Counted from the first letter of the stretch, positions 1-7,786 are shown. The stretch is DNA of 33,396 nt from JAJZJT01 sp049964655 (GCA_049964655.1 JBMFXC010000021.1:1-33396), one strand, 5' to 3'. The notes: generated from the sequence alone by a model not told the origin. Program-made: numbers and translations.

Positions 1-55
1 GGCCCCGACCGAAGAGGCCCCGACCGAAGAGGCCCCGACCGAAGAGGCCCCGACC
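1..55 (+). repeat. 15-bp tandem repeat inside ftsY
   Basis: A 15-base unit (ggccccgaccgaaga) is repeated perfectly three times and then for 10 more bases. It is read in frame as the pentapeptide APTEE, so it forms part of the acidic, proline-rich N-terminal region of FtsY. The array may begin before the window. Confidence 0.9.
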
Positions 56-955
56 TTCCGGGGTCGACTGGGCAAGGCACGCGGGTTGCTGGCCGGTTAC
101 GTGAGCGCCGTGCGGGCCCGTGGCTCGGTCGATGCCGCCACGTGGGACGATCTCGAGGAGGCGCTGATCCGTGCCGACGTCGGGGTGCAGGCGACCGACG
201 CCATCCTCGACGACCTGCGCGGACGTGTCCGGTCGGGTGAGATCGGTGGTCCCGACGCGCTGCTCGCCGCCTTGAAGACGGACCTGGTGGCCACGTTGTC
301 GACGGGGGCCCGGTCGCTCGGGGCTCCGGAGCGGTCCGGTCCTGACTCCGCAGTCGACGTCTGGCTCTTCGTCGGCGTGAACGGCGTCGGGAAGACCACC
401 ACGGTCGGCAAGATCGCCCATCGCCTTCGAGGGGAGGACCGCAAGGTCTTGCTGGCGGCCGGCGACACCTTCCGTGCCGCGGCGGGAGAGCAGCTGGCCC
501 AGTGGGCCGAGCGCACCGGAGCCGATGTGGTCCGTGGGAACGAGGGTGGCGACCCGAGCGCGGTGGTCTTCGACGCCGTGCAGCGCGGGAGCGCTCGGGG
601 GTTCGACGTGGTGCTGGCCGACACGGCAGGGCGCCTCCACAACAAGGCGAACCTCGTCGAAGAGCTGAAGAAGATCCGGCGGGTGGCCGATCGACCACCG
701 GGCACCGTCACGGAAGTCCTGCTCGTGCTCGACGCCACTACGGGGCAGAACGGCTTGGCCCAGGCGAAGGTCTTCACCGAGGCTGTCGACGTCACCGGCG
801 TCGTCCTGACGAAGCTCGACGGCACGGCGAAGGGCGGCATCGTCGTGGCGATCCAGCGCACCCTGGGGCTGCCCGTCGTGCTGGTGGGATTGGGCGAGGG
901 CCCCGGCGACCTCGTCGACTTCGACGCCCAGGCGTTCGTGGACGCGCTGTTCTGA
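2..955 (+). CDS. ftsY: Signal recognition particle receptor FtsY (5' partial)
   Basis: FtsY is the membrane-associated SRP receptor GTPase; it pairs with Ffh to deliver ribosomes translating membrane proteins to the translocon. The frame is open back to the window edge, so the true start lies upstream. Visible order: APTEE repeats, a basic amphipathic stretch (FRGRLGKARG), the NX helical domain, then the NG GTPase domain. The P-loop GVNGVGKTTT is at about nt 374-403, followed by the GDTFRAAA motif, DTAGR and TKLDGTAKGG, and a C-terminal helix ending FVDALF. A shorter ATG/TTG-type start at nt 86 is possible in principle, but the upstream codons keep the family's charged linker and read without a stop. 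It is followed by ffh, its functional partner, 107 bases downstream. Confidence 0.96.
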   Translation, partial: APTEEAPTEEAPTEEAPTFRGRLGKARGLLAGYVSAVRARGSVDAATWDDLEEALIRADVGVQATDAILDDLRGRVRSGEIGGPDALLAALKTDLVATLSTGARSLGAPERSGPDSAVDVWLFVGVNGVGKTTTVGKIAHRLRGEDRKVLLAAGDTFRAAAGEQLAQWAERTGADVVRGNEGGDPSAVVFDAVQRGSARGFDVVLADTAGRLHNKANLVEELKKIRRVADRPPGTVTEVLLVLDATTGQNGLAQAKVFTEAVDVTGVVLTKLDGTAKGGIVVAIQRTLGLPVVLVGLGEGPGDLVDFDAQAFVDALF

Positions 956-977
956 CCGGTGTCGCCACCGTCGCTCA

Positions 978-997
978 CCGAGGACCGCCTACCTCGG
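978..997 (+). terminator. Candidate hairpin after ftsY
   Basis: A 6-bp perfect stem (CCGAGG/CCTCGG) with an 8-base loop starts 22 bases after the ftsY stop. There is no U-tract. It may end or attenuate ftsY transcription before the separate ffh promoter. Confidence 0.4.
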
Positions 998-1048
998 CAT
1001 GGACGGACGCCAGTGGGTGGATCGGTCGGCGCCGGCACGTCGATCCGA

Positions 1049-1054
1049 TAGCCT
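1049..1054 (+). promoter_or_regulatory. -10 element of ffh (leaderless type)
   Basis: TAGCCT is followed by 8 bases and then the ffh ATG. There is no Shine-Dalgarno sequence in between, so the transcript would begin at or next to the start codon. No clear -35 box is visible. Confidence 0.55.
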
Positions 1055-1062
1055 GACCCCGC

Positions 1063-2604
1063 ATGTTCGAGAGCCTCACCGACCGTTTCGAGGGCATCCT
1101 CTCGCGCCTCCGCAACCGAGGGCGTCTGGGTCCGGAGGACATCGACGAGGTCCTGCGCGAGATCCGCACTGCCCTGCTGGAGGCCGACGTCGAGCTCGGG
1201 GTGGTCCGCGGGTTCGTCGAGGCGGTGCGCGAGCGGTGCCTCGGCCTCGAGCTGTCACACAGCCTGAGCCCCGGACAGCAGGTCGTGAAGGTCGTCAACG
1301 AGGAGCTGGTCCGGATCCTCGGCGGCGAGAGCTTGCGGATCACCTACGCCGGCCGTCCGCCGACCGTCGTCCTGCTGGCCGGGTTGCAGGGCTCCGGCAA
1401 GACGACGACGGCGGCCAAGCTCGCCCGGTGGTTCAAGCAGCAGGGACGCAACCCACTGCTGGTGGCGGCTGACCTCCAGCGGCCTGCTGCCGTCGAGCAG
1501 CTGCGGGTGCTCGGCGAGCAGGTCGGCGTCAGCGTCTTCAGCCAGCCCACTGATCCGGTTTCCGTCGCCCTCGCCGGGCTCGAGGAAGCCCGCCGCCTCG
1601 GACGCGACGTGCTCGTGGTGGACACGGCTGGGCGCCTGTCGATCGACGCCGAGCTGATGGACGAGGTTCGTCGGATCGCCCAGGCGATCTCGCCCCACTA
1701 CACGTTCCTGGTCATCGATGCCATGACCGGTCAGGACGCGGTGGCGACCGCCGAAGCGTTCCACGAGACCCTCGCCCTCGACGGCGTCGTGTTGACCAAG
1801 CTCGACGGCGACGCACGGGGGGGCGCGGCGCTGTCGGTCAAGGAAGTCGTCGGCCGACCCATCGCCTTCGCCTCGACGGGTGAAAAGCTCGACGACTTCG
1901 ACCTGTTCCACCCAGACCGGATGGCAGACCGGATCCTCGGCATGGGCGACGTGCTCAGTCTCATCGAGCAGGCTGAGCGCTCGTTCGACGAGGGTGTGGC
2001 GTCGAAGGGCGCGGCAGCACTGCTCGAGGGCCGGTTCACCCTCGAGGACTTCCTCGAACAGCTCCAACAGGTCAAGAAGATGGGGTCGATGTCTGGCGTG
2101 CTGTCGATGCTGCCCGGCGTCTCCAAGGACGTGAAACGCGCCAGCTCGATGGTCGACGACCGTCAGGTGAGCCAGGTCGAAGCGATCATCCGTTCGATGA
2201 CCCCCTACGAGCGGCGCGATCCCTCCATCGTCGACGGCTCGCGACGAGTTCGTATCGCTCGCGGCAGCGGGACGACCACCGCGGATGTCAACGCCCTGCT
2301 CAAGCAGTTCCGCGAGATGCAGAAGCTCATGAAGGGCTTCGGCAAAGGGGGGATGGCCGGGGCGCTCGGTGGCCTCGGCGGTCTGCTCGGTCGGGGGCAG
2401 AAGCCCTCTCCGGAGGCGTTGGCCCAGCTGGCCGGCATGACGGGCAGCCCACTCGAGACGGGGGGGCTCGGCGGGATGGGAGGGTTCGACGGAGACGGGG
2501 CTCGGCGTTCCGCCACGCCGACCCGGGCGTCGGCCCGGTCGAAGGGGGGCAAGGGCGGCAAGAAGGGCAAGGGCGGTGGTCGGGTGACACCCAAGGCCCG
2601 CTGA
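1063..2604 (+). CDS. ffh: Signal recognition particle protein Ffh (SRP54)
   Basis: Ffh binds the SRP RNA and signal sequences of nascent membrane proteins and docks with FtsY through a GTPase heterodimer. At 513 residues it is normal for the family. The N domain covers about 1-100. The G domain carries the P-loop GLQGSGKTTT (107-116), DTAGRL (187-192) and TKLDGDARGG (245-254). The M domain runs from about 300 to 450, with the MSGVLSMLPG and SGTTTADVNALLKQF regions and methionine-rich helices. The tail from about 455 is Gly/Lys-rich and disordered, ending in repeated GGKGGKKGKGGG-type sequence, as in many actinobacterial Ffh proteins. The start is supported by a -10 hexamer 8 bases upstream, and the stop codon sits in a hairpin loop. 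Confidence 0.98.
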   Translation: MFESLTDRFEGILSRLRNRGRLGPEDIDEVLREIRTALLEADVELGVVRGFVEAVRERCLGLELSHSLSPGQQVVKVVNEELVRILGGESLRITYAGRPPTVVLLAGLQGSGKTTTAAKLARWFKQQGRNPLLVAADLQRPAAVEQLRVLGEQVGVSVFSQPTDPVSVALAGLEEARRLGRDVLVVDTAGRLSIDAELMDEVRRIAQAISPHYTFLVIDAMTGQDAVATAEAFHETLALDGVVLTKLDGDARGGAALSVKEVVGRPIAFASTGEKLDDFDLFHPDRMADRILGMGDVLSLIEQAERSFDEGVASKGAAALLEGRFTLEDFLEQLQQVKKMGSMSGVLSMLPGVSKDVKRASSMVDDRQVSQVEAIIRSMTPYERRDPSIVDGSRRVRIARGSGTTTADVNALLKQFREMQKLMKGFGKGGMAGALGGLGGLLGRGQKPSPEALAQLAGMTGSPLETGGLGGMGGFDGDGARRSATPTRASARSKGGKGGKKGKGGGRVTPKAR

Positions 2605-2629
2605 GCGGGCCCCGAGGGCCTGTGTCACC
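2583..2629 (+). terminator. Nested hairpin spanning the ffh stop
   Basis: An outer perfect 8-bp stem (GGTGACAC 2583-2590 with GTGTCACC 2622-2629) encloses an inner 7-bp stem (GGCCCGC 2595-2601 with GCGGGCC 2605-2611). The inner loop is exactly the TGA stop codon. No U-tract follows. It is most likely the ffh transcription terminator, lying just before the rpsP promoter. Confidence 0.65.
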
Positions 2630-2653
2630 GGGGCGGTCCGGTTGGTGGGAGAC

Positions 2654-2659
2654 TACGGT
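2654..2659 (+). promoter_or_regulatory. -10 element of the rpsP operon
   Basis: TACGGT lies 48 bases before the rpsP GTG and just after the ffh hairpin. It would give a 5' leader of about 40 bases containing the AAGAGGAG ribosome binding site (2694-2701). Confidence 0.5.
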
Positions 2660-2707
2660 CCGGCCGCGTGGCGGTCGGACCACGTGCGAGTGCAAGAGGA
2701 GTCCATC

Positions 2708-3010
2708 GTGGCAGTAAAGCTCCGCCTGGTGCGGATGGGGAAGAAGAAGCAGCCGACCTACCGGGTCGTGGCCGCCGACAGCCGTTCGCCGCGCAACGGC
2801 CGGTTCATCGAGATCGTCGGCACCTACGCGCCGCGAGGCACGTCCGCCGCGCAGCCGGACGCCGTCGTCCACATCGACAACGCCAAGGCGGCCAAGTGGC
2901 TCGCTCAGGGTGCCCAGCCCACCGAGCGTGTCGAGAAGCTCCTGCGTCAGTCGGGGGCGTTCGACGAGGTGGCGGCCGTGCGCTCCGGCTCGGCGACGGT
3001 CGCCCCGTGA
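2708..3010 (+). CDS. rpsP: 30S ribosomal protein S16
   Basis: S16 is a structural protein of the small ribosomal subunit needed for 30S assembly. The product is 100 residues and begins MAVKLRLVRMGKKKQPTYR, the diagnostic S16 N-terminus, followed by the ADSRSPRNGRFIE signature. The GTG at 2708 is preferred over the longer in-frame start at 2642 because it has a good AAGAGGAG site 6 bases upstream and matches the family start. The C-terminal 15-20 residues (after KLLRQSGAF) are low-complexity. The stop overlaps the start of the KH-domain gene (GTGA), so the two are translationally coupled, as is usual for rpsP-khpA. Confidence 0.97.
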   Translation: MAVKLRLVRMGKKKQPTYRVVAADSRSPRNGRFIEIVGTYAPRGTSAAQPDAVVHIDNAKAAKWLAQGAQPTERVEKLLRQSGAFDEVAAVRSGSATVAP

Positions 3011-3345
3011 CCGGGGTCGACGAGGCCGAGGGAGTGACCGAGGCCGAGGAAGCGGTCCAGGAAGCGGCCGAGGGGACTGACGATGCGGGGAACCGGGTCG
3101 AGGGGCCGACGGCCCGGGCCGTCGTGTCCTACCTGGTCGGCTCCATTGTCGAGGATGGCGATGCCGTGGCGATCGACGTCGACACGCGGGGCCGGTCGGT
3201 CCGGTTCCAGGTTCACGTCGCGCCCGAGGACATGGGGCGCGTCATCGGGCGTCGCGGCCGCGTGGCGCAGGCGATCCGCACCGTCGTGGCGGCAGCGGGG
3301 GCCCGCGACGGCGTGCAGACGTCGGTCGACATCGTCGACGAGTGA
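3007..3345 (+). CDS. khpA: KH-domain RNA-binding protein KhpA
   Basis: KhpA is a small single-KH RNA-binding protein; in other bacteria it acts with KhpB in RNA regulation. The KH core occupies about residues 37-112 and has the GxxG RNA-contact loop in VIGRRGRVAQAIRTVV. At 112 residues it is longer than the usual 75-80, because of an acidic N-terminal extension of about 35 residues (repeated EAE and EEA). The GTG start overlaps the rpsP stop by four bases. A start further inside is possible but no good codon with a Shine-Dalgarno site is visible before ARAVVSYLV. Position between rpsP and rimM is the conserved location for this gene. Confidence 0.9.
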   Translation: MTGVDEAEGVTEAEEAVQEAAEGTDDAGNRVEGPTARAVVSYLVGSIVEDGDAVAIDVDTRGRSVRFQVHVAPEDMGRVIGRRGRVAQAIRTVVAAAGARDGVQTSVDIVDE

Positions 3346-3367
3346 CGGGCGGTCCTCGAGGGGACGG

Positions 3368-3868
3368 GTGACGTCCGCTCTTCCTCCACCTCCTCCGGCA
3401 GGACCGCTGCTCGCGGTCGGAGTGGTGGTCAAGCCGCACGGACTGCGGGGCGAGGTCGTCGTGTCCCTGGGGACCGACCGGCTCGAGCGGGTCGCTTCCG
3501 GCAGCGAGCTGCGCACGGCTGAGGGTCGCGTCCTCGTCGTCGAGGCGTCGCGGCCCCATCAAGGGCGCTTTGTCGTCCGTTTCGCAGGAGTCGACTCGAT
3601 CGAGCACGCGGACGCGTTGCGCGGCACGGAGCTCTTCGCCCCGCCACTCGACGTCCCTGGGGCACTGTGGGTGCACGAGCTCGTCGGCGCCGCGGTCGTC
3701 GACGCCTCGGGGGCTGATCTGGGCACCGTCGAAGCCGTCCAGGCCAATCCGGCCAGCGACTTGTTGGTCCTCTCCACCGGGGCGCTCGTGCCGCTGCGGT
3801 TCGTCGTCGAGCACCAGCCGGGGGAGCGGGTCGTCGTCGACGTCCCCGAGGGCTTGCTCGACCTGTGA
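3368..3868 (+). CDS. rimM: Ribosome maturation factor RimM
   Basis: RimM binds S19 and helps mature the head of the 30S subunit. The product is 166 residues. The N-terminal RimM barrel begins LLAVGVVVKPHGLRGEVVV (the GxxxxPHGLRGE signature), and the C-terminal PRC-barrel begins around LWVHELVGAAVVDASG and ends RVVVDVPEGLLDL. The GTG at 3368 is chosen because GAGGGGAC lies just upstream and the reading before it in this frame is out-of-frame khpA sequence. A short polyproline run (PPPPP) precedes the first strand. The stop overlaps the trmD start by four bases. Confidence 0.95.
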   Translation: MTSALPPPPPAGPLLAVGVVVKPHGLRGEVVVSLGTDRLERVASGSELRTAEGRVLVVEASRPHQGRFVVRFAGVDSIEHADALRGTELFAPPLDVPGALWVHELVGAAVVDASGADLGTVEAVQANPASDLLVLSTGALVPLRFVVEHQPGERVVVDVPEGLLDL

Positions 3869-4668
3869 CCGCAGCGGGGAGCGGCCCGGCGACCGGTATC
3901 CGGATCGAGGTGTTCACGATCTTCCCGGCTGCTGTCGAGGCTTACGGCGACGTGTCGATCCTGCGACGGGCCCGTGACGCCGGTCTGCTCGACCTCCGGG
4001 TCCACGATCTCCGCCTGGGGGCGGACGACGGGCACCGTTCGGTCGACGACGCGCCCTTCGGTGGTGGTGCCGGGATGGTCTTGGCTCCACGGCCGCTCTT
4101 TTCCGCCGTGGAGCAGGTCGCCGGCGGGACAGCGGGCCTGGCCCGGCCGCTCCTGCTCCTCGGGCCCTCGGGGCGGCGGTTCGACCAGCGGGCCGCCGAG
4201 GAGCTCGCGGCCCTGCCGGGTGGCTTCTCGTTGCTGTGCGGACGCTACGAGGGCGTCGACCAGCGGGTGGCGGACCACCTGGTCGACGGGGAGCTGTCCA
4301 TCGGCGACTTCGTGCTGGCGGGCGGCGAGCTGGCCGCCTTGGTGGTCATCGAGGCCGTCGTCCGACTGGTCCCCGGTGTGCTGGGCAACGAGGCGTCAGT
4401 CGACGACGAGAGCTTCGGTGCCGGGCTGCTCGAGTACCCCCAGTACACGCGACCGGCGACGTTCCGCGGCTGGGACGTCCCCGACGTGCTGCGTTCGGGA
4501 GACCACGCTCGCGTCGCCCGGTGGCGCAGGACCCAGTCGCTGGCCCGGACCCTCCGGCGCCGACCCGACCTGGTGGAGGCACGGGGCGGTCTGACCCCCG
4601 ACGAACAGGAGCTGCTCGTCGAGGCGGGCGAGGTGGAGTTGCTGCGCCAGCACGGCTACGATTGGTGA
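3865..4668 (+). CDS. trmD: tRNA (guanine-N1-)-methyltransferase TrmD
   Basis: TrmD methylates G37 next to the anticodon using S-adenosylmethionine, which prevents +1 frameshifting. It is a SPOUT-fold (trefoil knot) enzyme acting as a dimer. At 267 residues it is slightly longer than usual because of a short N-terminal lead before IRIEVFTIFP. Motifs seen: DDAPFGGGAGMV (61-72), LLCGRYEGVDQR (123-134), SIGDFVLAGGE (145-155) at the knot, LEYPQYTRP (189-197) and LRSGDHARVARWR (209-221), which holds the catalytic Asp region. The GTG start overlaps the rimM stop (GTGA). Confidence 0.97.
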   Translation: MTAAGSGPATGIRIEVFTIFPAAVEAYGDVSILRRARDAGLLDLRVHDLRLGADDGHRSVDDAPFGGGAGMVLAPRPLFSAVEQVAGGTAGLARPLLLLGPSGRRFDQRAAEELAALPGGFSLLCGRYEGVDQRVADHLVDGELSIGDFVLAGGELAALVVIEAVVRLVPGVLGNEASVDDESFGAGLLEYPQYTRPATFRGWDVPDVLRSGDHARVARWRRTQSLARTLRRRPDLVEARGGLTPDEQELLVEAGEVELLRQHGYDW

Positions 4669-4798
4669 GCTTCGTCGGAGCCGGGACGACCGGTGACCTT
4701 CGTCGTGCGCCTGTGGGCAGGTGTGGTCTGCGGGCCCACGGGTGGCGCGGGTGCCCGGCGAGCGGAGTGCTCGAACGATCCGTGGAGAGACGCGTCCC

Positions 4799-5152
4799 AT
4801 GAACCCGACCGACATCATCGACCGCGACAGCTTGCGCGACGACATCCCCGAGTTCCGCCCCGGTGACACCGTCAAGGTCCATGTCCGCGTCGTGGAGGGG
4901 AACCGCGAGCGCATCCAGGTCTTTCAGGGGGCTGTCGTACGGCGCCAGGGGACGGGTGCCCGCGAGACGTTCACGGTGCGCAAGGTGAGCTTCGGGGTCG
5001 GCGTCGAGCGGACGTTCCCCGTCCACTCTCCGATCATTGCGAAGACCGAGGTCGTCTCCTACGGGGACGTCCGTCGGGCCAAGCTCTACTACCTGCGCGA
5101 CCGGCACGGAAAGGCAGCGAAGATCAAGGAGCGCCGCACTGCGCGAGCCTGA
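4799..5152 (+). CDS. rplS: 50S ribosomal protein L19
   Basis: L19 sits at the 30S-50S interface. The product is 117 residues and ends with the typical basic tail. Signature stretches are FRPGDTVKVHVRVVEGNRER, FQGAVVRRQGTG, VERTFPVHSP and RAKLYYLRDRHGKAAKIKER. The ATG at 4799 has GGAGAG about 10 bases upstream and matches the family start (MNPTDIIDRDSLRDDIP). The longer in-frame start at 4721 is unlikely. The 130-base gap from trmD holds GC-rich sequence with one weak stem (4713-4718 with 4734-4739). Confidence 0.97.
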   Translation: MNPTDIIDRDSLRDDIPEFRPGDTVKVHVRVVEGNRERIQVFQGAVVRRQGTGARETFTVRKVSFGVGVERTFPVHSPIIAKTEVVSYGDVRRAKLYYLRDRHGKAAKIKERRTARA

Positions 5153-5233
5153 GCGACGCCGGTCCGGCTGCCCGCCCGCAGACCGGGGGGCGACCCGGCA
5201 CGGACGCGTCCGGCCGAAGGCGCTGGTGGGGTC

Positions 5234-5527
5234 GTGAGCGAGGAGGACCTCGAGCGCTACGAAGCCGACATCGAGCTGGCCTTGGTGCAGGAGTACCGGG
5301 CGGTGCTCCCCATGTTCGGCTACGTCGTCGAGACGGAGCGACGCTTCTACTTGGCCAACGACGTGCAGGTGACGGTTCTAAGCGCCTGCACGCCCACGTG
5401 CATCGAGCTCGAGCTGCGCGACGCCTGGGTGTGGGACATGTACCGACCAGCCCGCTTCGTCCCGTCGGTCAGGGTGCTCACCTTCCGCGACGTGAACATC
5501 GAGCGACTACCCGAACGGGAGCTTTGA
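5234..5527 (+). CDS. DUF2469 family protein
   Basis: This 97-residue protein belongs to the DUF2469 family, which is conserved in Actinobacteria and has no firmly assigned function that I know of. It is recognised by MSEEDLERYEADIELALVQEY, the YVVETERRFYLANDV motif and DAWVWDMYRPARFV, then VRVLTFRDVNIE near the C-terminus. It has no signal peptide or membrane segment. The GTG at 5234 follows a short GGTGGGG stretch, and the stop overlaps the yraN start. The usual partners lepB and rnhB, which lie between rplS and this gene in many actinobacteria, are absent; only 81 bases separate it from rplS. Confidence 0.92.
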   Translation: MSEEDLERYEADIELALVQEYRAVLPMFGYVVETERRFYLANDVQVTVLSACTPTCIELELRDAWVWDMYRPARFVPSVRVLTFRDVNIERLPEREL

Positions 5528-5931
5528 GCTCCGCCGAGGCGTCCCGCCACGCGGGGCCGGAGGGCGGCCGAGCCGCCGGGCCTTCGCCTGTCGAGCTGGG
5601 CCGGAACGCCGAGCGCCTTGCCGCACGGTGGTACGAGGACCACGGCTACGAGGTCCTCGAGCGCAACTGGCGTCGCCGCGGGGGTGAGGTCGACCTCATC
5701 GTGCGATCGGGGCGAACGGTGGTGTTCTGCGAGGTCAAGGCCAGGTCGAGCGACCGGTTCGGGACGGGAGCCGAAGCGGTGGTGCTGGCCAAGCAGCAGC
5801 GGCTGCGGCGTCTGGCCAGCCGGTGGCTGGCCGAGCTCACACCGGCTGCGGCCCGGAGCGCCATCGAGGTCCGCTTCGACGTGGTGTCGTTGACCGGGGG
5901 GACCATCGAAGTGGTCGAAGCCGCCTTCTGA
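5524..5931 (+). CDS. yraN: YraN/UPF0102 family nuclease-fold protein
   Basis: YraN proteins have a restriction-endonuclease-like (PD-(D/E)XK) fold and are often linked to comM and dprA. The 135-residue product has ELGRNAERLAARWYEDHGY (24-42), GGEVDLIV (53-60) supplying the acidic residue and FCEVKAR (68-74) supplying the E-x-K pair. The TTG at 5524 overlaps the DUF2469 stop by four bases (TTGA). Upstream in this frame the sequence is out-of-frame DUF2469 coding, so the longer reading from 5398 is rejected. The first 22 residues are variable Gly/Ala-rich sequence, so a start nearer residue 20 cannot be excluded. Confidence 0.9.
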   Translation: MSSAEASRHAGPEGGRAAGPSPVELGRNAERLAARWYEDHGYEVLERNWRRRGGEVDLIVRSGRTVVFCEVKARSSDRFGTGAEAVVLAKQQRLRRLASRWLAELTPAAARSAIEVRFDVVSLTGGTIEVVEAAF

Positions 5932-6019
5932 CCCGCAACGACAGGGTGGGAGTGAGCCGTGCCTCGCGACGTCGTCCGGGCGGCGGAGGGCGACACCCTG
6001 TCGCGCCGGCCGGTCGGGG

Positions 6020-6025
6020 TACCGT
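6020..6025 (+). promoter_or_regulatory. -10 element of the DUF2079 gene
   Basis: TACCGT is followed by 6 bases and then GTG at 6032, the leaderless spacing seen at other genes in this window. Confidence 0.5.
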
Positions 6026-6031
6026 CGAGGT

Positions 6032-7675
6032 GTGGCGACAAGCGGGAGTCGTCCGACGGTGAGTGCCGTGGTCGAAGCGTCCTCTTTGGTGACCGGCGTC
6101 GCCGCGTCGAGCAGCGCAACGAGCAGAGCGGCGGTGGGGCCGCAGCACATCGGCCTGCGGGTAGTGCGTCGGGTGTGGTGGGCCGCCGCCGTCCTCGGGG
6201 TCGTCCAGGGTGGCGCGTTGTTGGCGTGGAGCTGGCACCTCTGGTCGCACTTCGACCTGAGCAGCGACTTCGCGACCTACGCGCAGGCCTGGTCCCAGAT
6301 CGGCACAGGCCACCTCGATCCGTACGACACGCTCTTTCTCTGGCATGCCCCCCACTACGGCTACCCGTTCCTCCAGAGCCACTTCGAGCTGGCGGTGTGG
6401 CCGCTGGCCATGCTGCGGTCGGTCGGCCTGCCTGTCTCGGCGCTGCTGGTTGTCCAGGACGTCGCGCTCGTCGTCGCCACCGGAGCTGCCGTGCGCCTGG
6501 TCCTCGAAGTCGTGGACCGACACTGGCCGCGCCAGGGTGACCGCCCGCGCCGCGGCGTCGGGGTCGTGGCCGGATGCCTCGCCGCCGCCTGCGTCGCCTG
6601 TCCGTGGATCTACTGGGCGGCTTCTTTCGACTTCCACCTCCAGGTGGTTGCCACGGCGCTCGCTCTGCTCGCCGCTCGCGATGCCTTGGTCGGTCGTCGA
6701 CGCGCTTGGGTCTACGCCGGCGCTGTGCTGCTGTGTGGTGACGTCGCCGCCACCTATCTGGTCGCGGTCGGGCTGGCGACGCTGGTGGCAGGGCGACGGC
6801 GGCTCGACGGCATCGGCTTCGTCGTGGCAGCGACGGCCTGGCTTGGAGTCGTCGCCCTCTTCCATGCAGACAAGGGCTCGAGCCTTGCTGCTGGCTACGG
6901 CTACCTGACCGGCCATGCCGTCGGCTCGGGGTTGGCAGGCATAGTGGCGATCGTGGCAGGCATGGTTCGTCACCCCCAGGTTCCTGCCCGGGTCCTCAGG
7001 GACCGCTGGCGGGCCGTCGGTCAGTACCTGGTCGGCTCTGGGCTCATCGGTGTGCGCGCGCCGCTCGGGTTGGCAGCGGCCGTCGTCGTCCTGGTCCCGA
7101 ACGCCCTCAACGCCTCGGGTATCTACGTGTCGCATGTCGCCGGCTTCCAGAACCTGTTCCCGGCGCTGGCGCTGGCCAGCGCTTCCGCCGGGGCGGTCAC
7201 CTGGATCGCCCGACGCCGCCCCGGAGCGTTGGCGCGTTCGGCCGCGGTCGCGCTGGCTGGCGGCGCGCTTGTTGCGACCTGTGCCGTGACCGTCCAGACG
7301 CTGCCGACCATCGGAGCGCAGTTCGAGACGGTCCCCGGGCCGACAGCGGCGCGCCTCGGCGCGGTTGCTGCCGTGACGCCTCCGTCGGCCGAAGTGGTCG
7401 CCACCAACGCCGTCGTCGGTCGCTTCGCCACCCGTCGCTGGGTCTACCCGTTCCTGGGCGATGTGCCAGACCAGGTCGTCCCCGTCTTCGGGCGCACGGT
7501 CGTCGTGGTGCTCGTCACCCACCTGAGAGGAGCGCCGCGTTCCTTCGAGCAGCTGACCACCGCCGCTCGGCATGCCCTGAGCGCCATGGGTGCGCACCTG
7601 CTTGTCCACGGCGCCGGAGTCACTGCCTTCCGCTTCGAGCGGCCTCACGGCATGCGGTCGATCGTGCTTCCCTGA
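6032..7675 (+). CDS. DUF2079 polytopic membrane protein
   Basis: This 547-residue integral membrane protein resembles DUF2079, a family with GT-C glycosyltransferase-like architecture and unknown substrate. After a Ser/Ala-rich N-terminus of about 45 residues come roughly ten hydrophobic segments. Family-like features are DLSSDFATYAQAWSQI in the first loop, QSHFELAVWPLAML (about 115-128) and ASFDFHLQVVATALALLAARD (about 197-217), with acidic residues at membrane edges. The C-terminal about 120 residues look extracytoplasmic. GTG 6032 is chosen because of the -10 hexamer 6 bases upstream; GTG 6059, with GGGAG upstream, is an alternative. The gene interrupts the usual yraN-comM adjacency. A strong hairpin follows. 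Confidence 0.8.
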   Translation: MATSGSRPTVSAVVEASSLVTGVAASSSATSRAAVGPQHIGLRVVRRVWWAAAVLGVVQGGALLAWSWHLWSHFDLSSDFATYAQAWSQIGTGHLDPYDTLFLWHAPHYGYPFLQSHFELAVWPLAMLRSVGLPVSALLVVQDVALVVATGAAVRLVLEVVDRHWPRQGDRPRRGVGVVAGCLAAACVACPWIYWAASFDFHLQVVATALALLAARDALVGRRRAWVYAGAVLLCGDVAATYLVAVGLATLVAGRRRLDGIGFVVAATAWLGVVALFHADKGSSLAAGYGYLTGHAVGSGLAGIVAIVAGMVRHPQVPARVLRDRWRAVGQYLVGSGLIGVRAPLGLAAAVVVLVPNALNASGIYVSHVAGFQNLFPALALASASAGAVTWIARRRPGALARSAAVALAGGALVATCAVTVQTLPTIGAQFETVPGPTAARLGAVAAVTPPSAEVVATNAVVGRFATRRWVYPFLGDVPDQVVPVFGRTVVVVLVTHLRGAPRSFEQLTTAARHALSAMGAHLLVHGAGVTAFRFERPHGMRSIVLP

Positions 7676-7682
7676 GCCCCTG

Positions 7683-7711
7683 CTCGACCGCCCGGGCGCG
7701 GGCTGGTCGAG
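7683..7711 (+). terminator. Hairpin terminator after the DUF2079 gene
   Basis: CTCGACC-GCCCG pairs with CGGGC-T-GGTCGAG around a GGCG loop, giving 12 pairs with one bulged T. It begins 8 bases after the stop codon. No U-tract follows, which is common in high-GC genomes. Confidence 0.65.
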
Positions 7712-7774
7712 TGCTGGGGGTGCTGGAACGCTCGAGGAAGGTCGACCGGTCCGGAGCGGCGGACGTGCTTCCCG

Positions 7775-7780
7775 TAGGCT
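7775..7780 (+). promoter_or_regulatory. -10 element of the enoyl-CoA hydratase gene
   Basis: TAGGCT, 6 bases (GGCCCC), then ATG at 7787. No Shine-Dalgarno sequence lies between, so a leaderless mRNA is likely. Confidence 0.55.
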
Positions 7781-7786
7781 GGCCCC

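Noticed and set aside
1255..2628. 457-codon minus-strand frame over ffh
   Set aside because: Shadow of ffh; low-complexity Arg/Leu/Gln-rich translation without motifs.
4713..4739. Regulatory leader RNA of rplS
   Set aside because: Only a 6-bp stem with a 15-base loop is visible; not enough to claim an autoregulatory leader.
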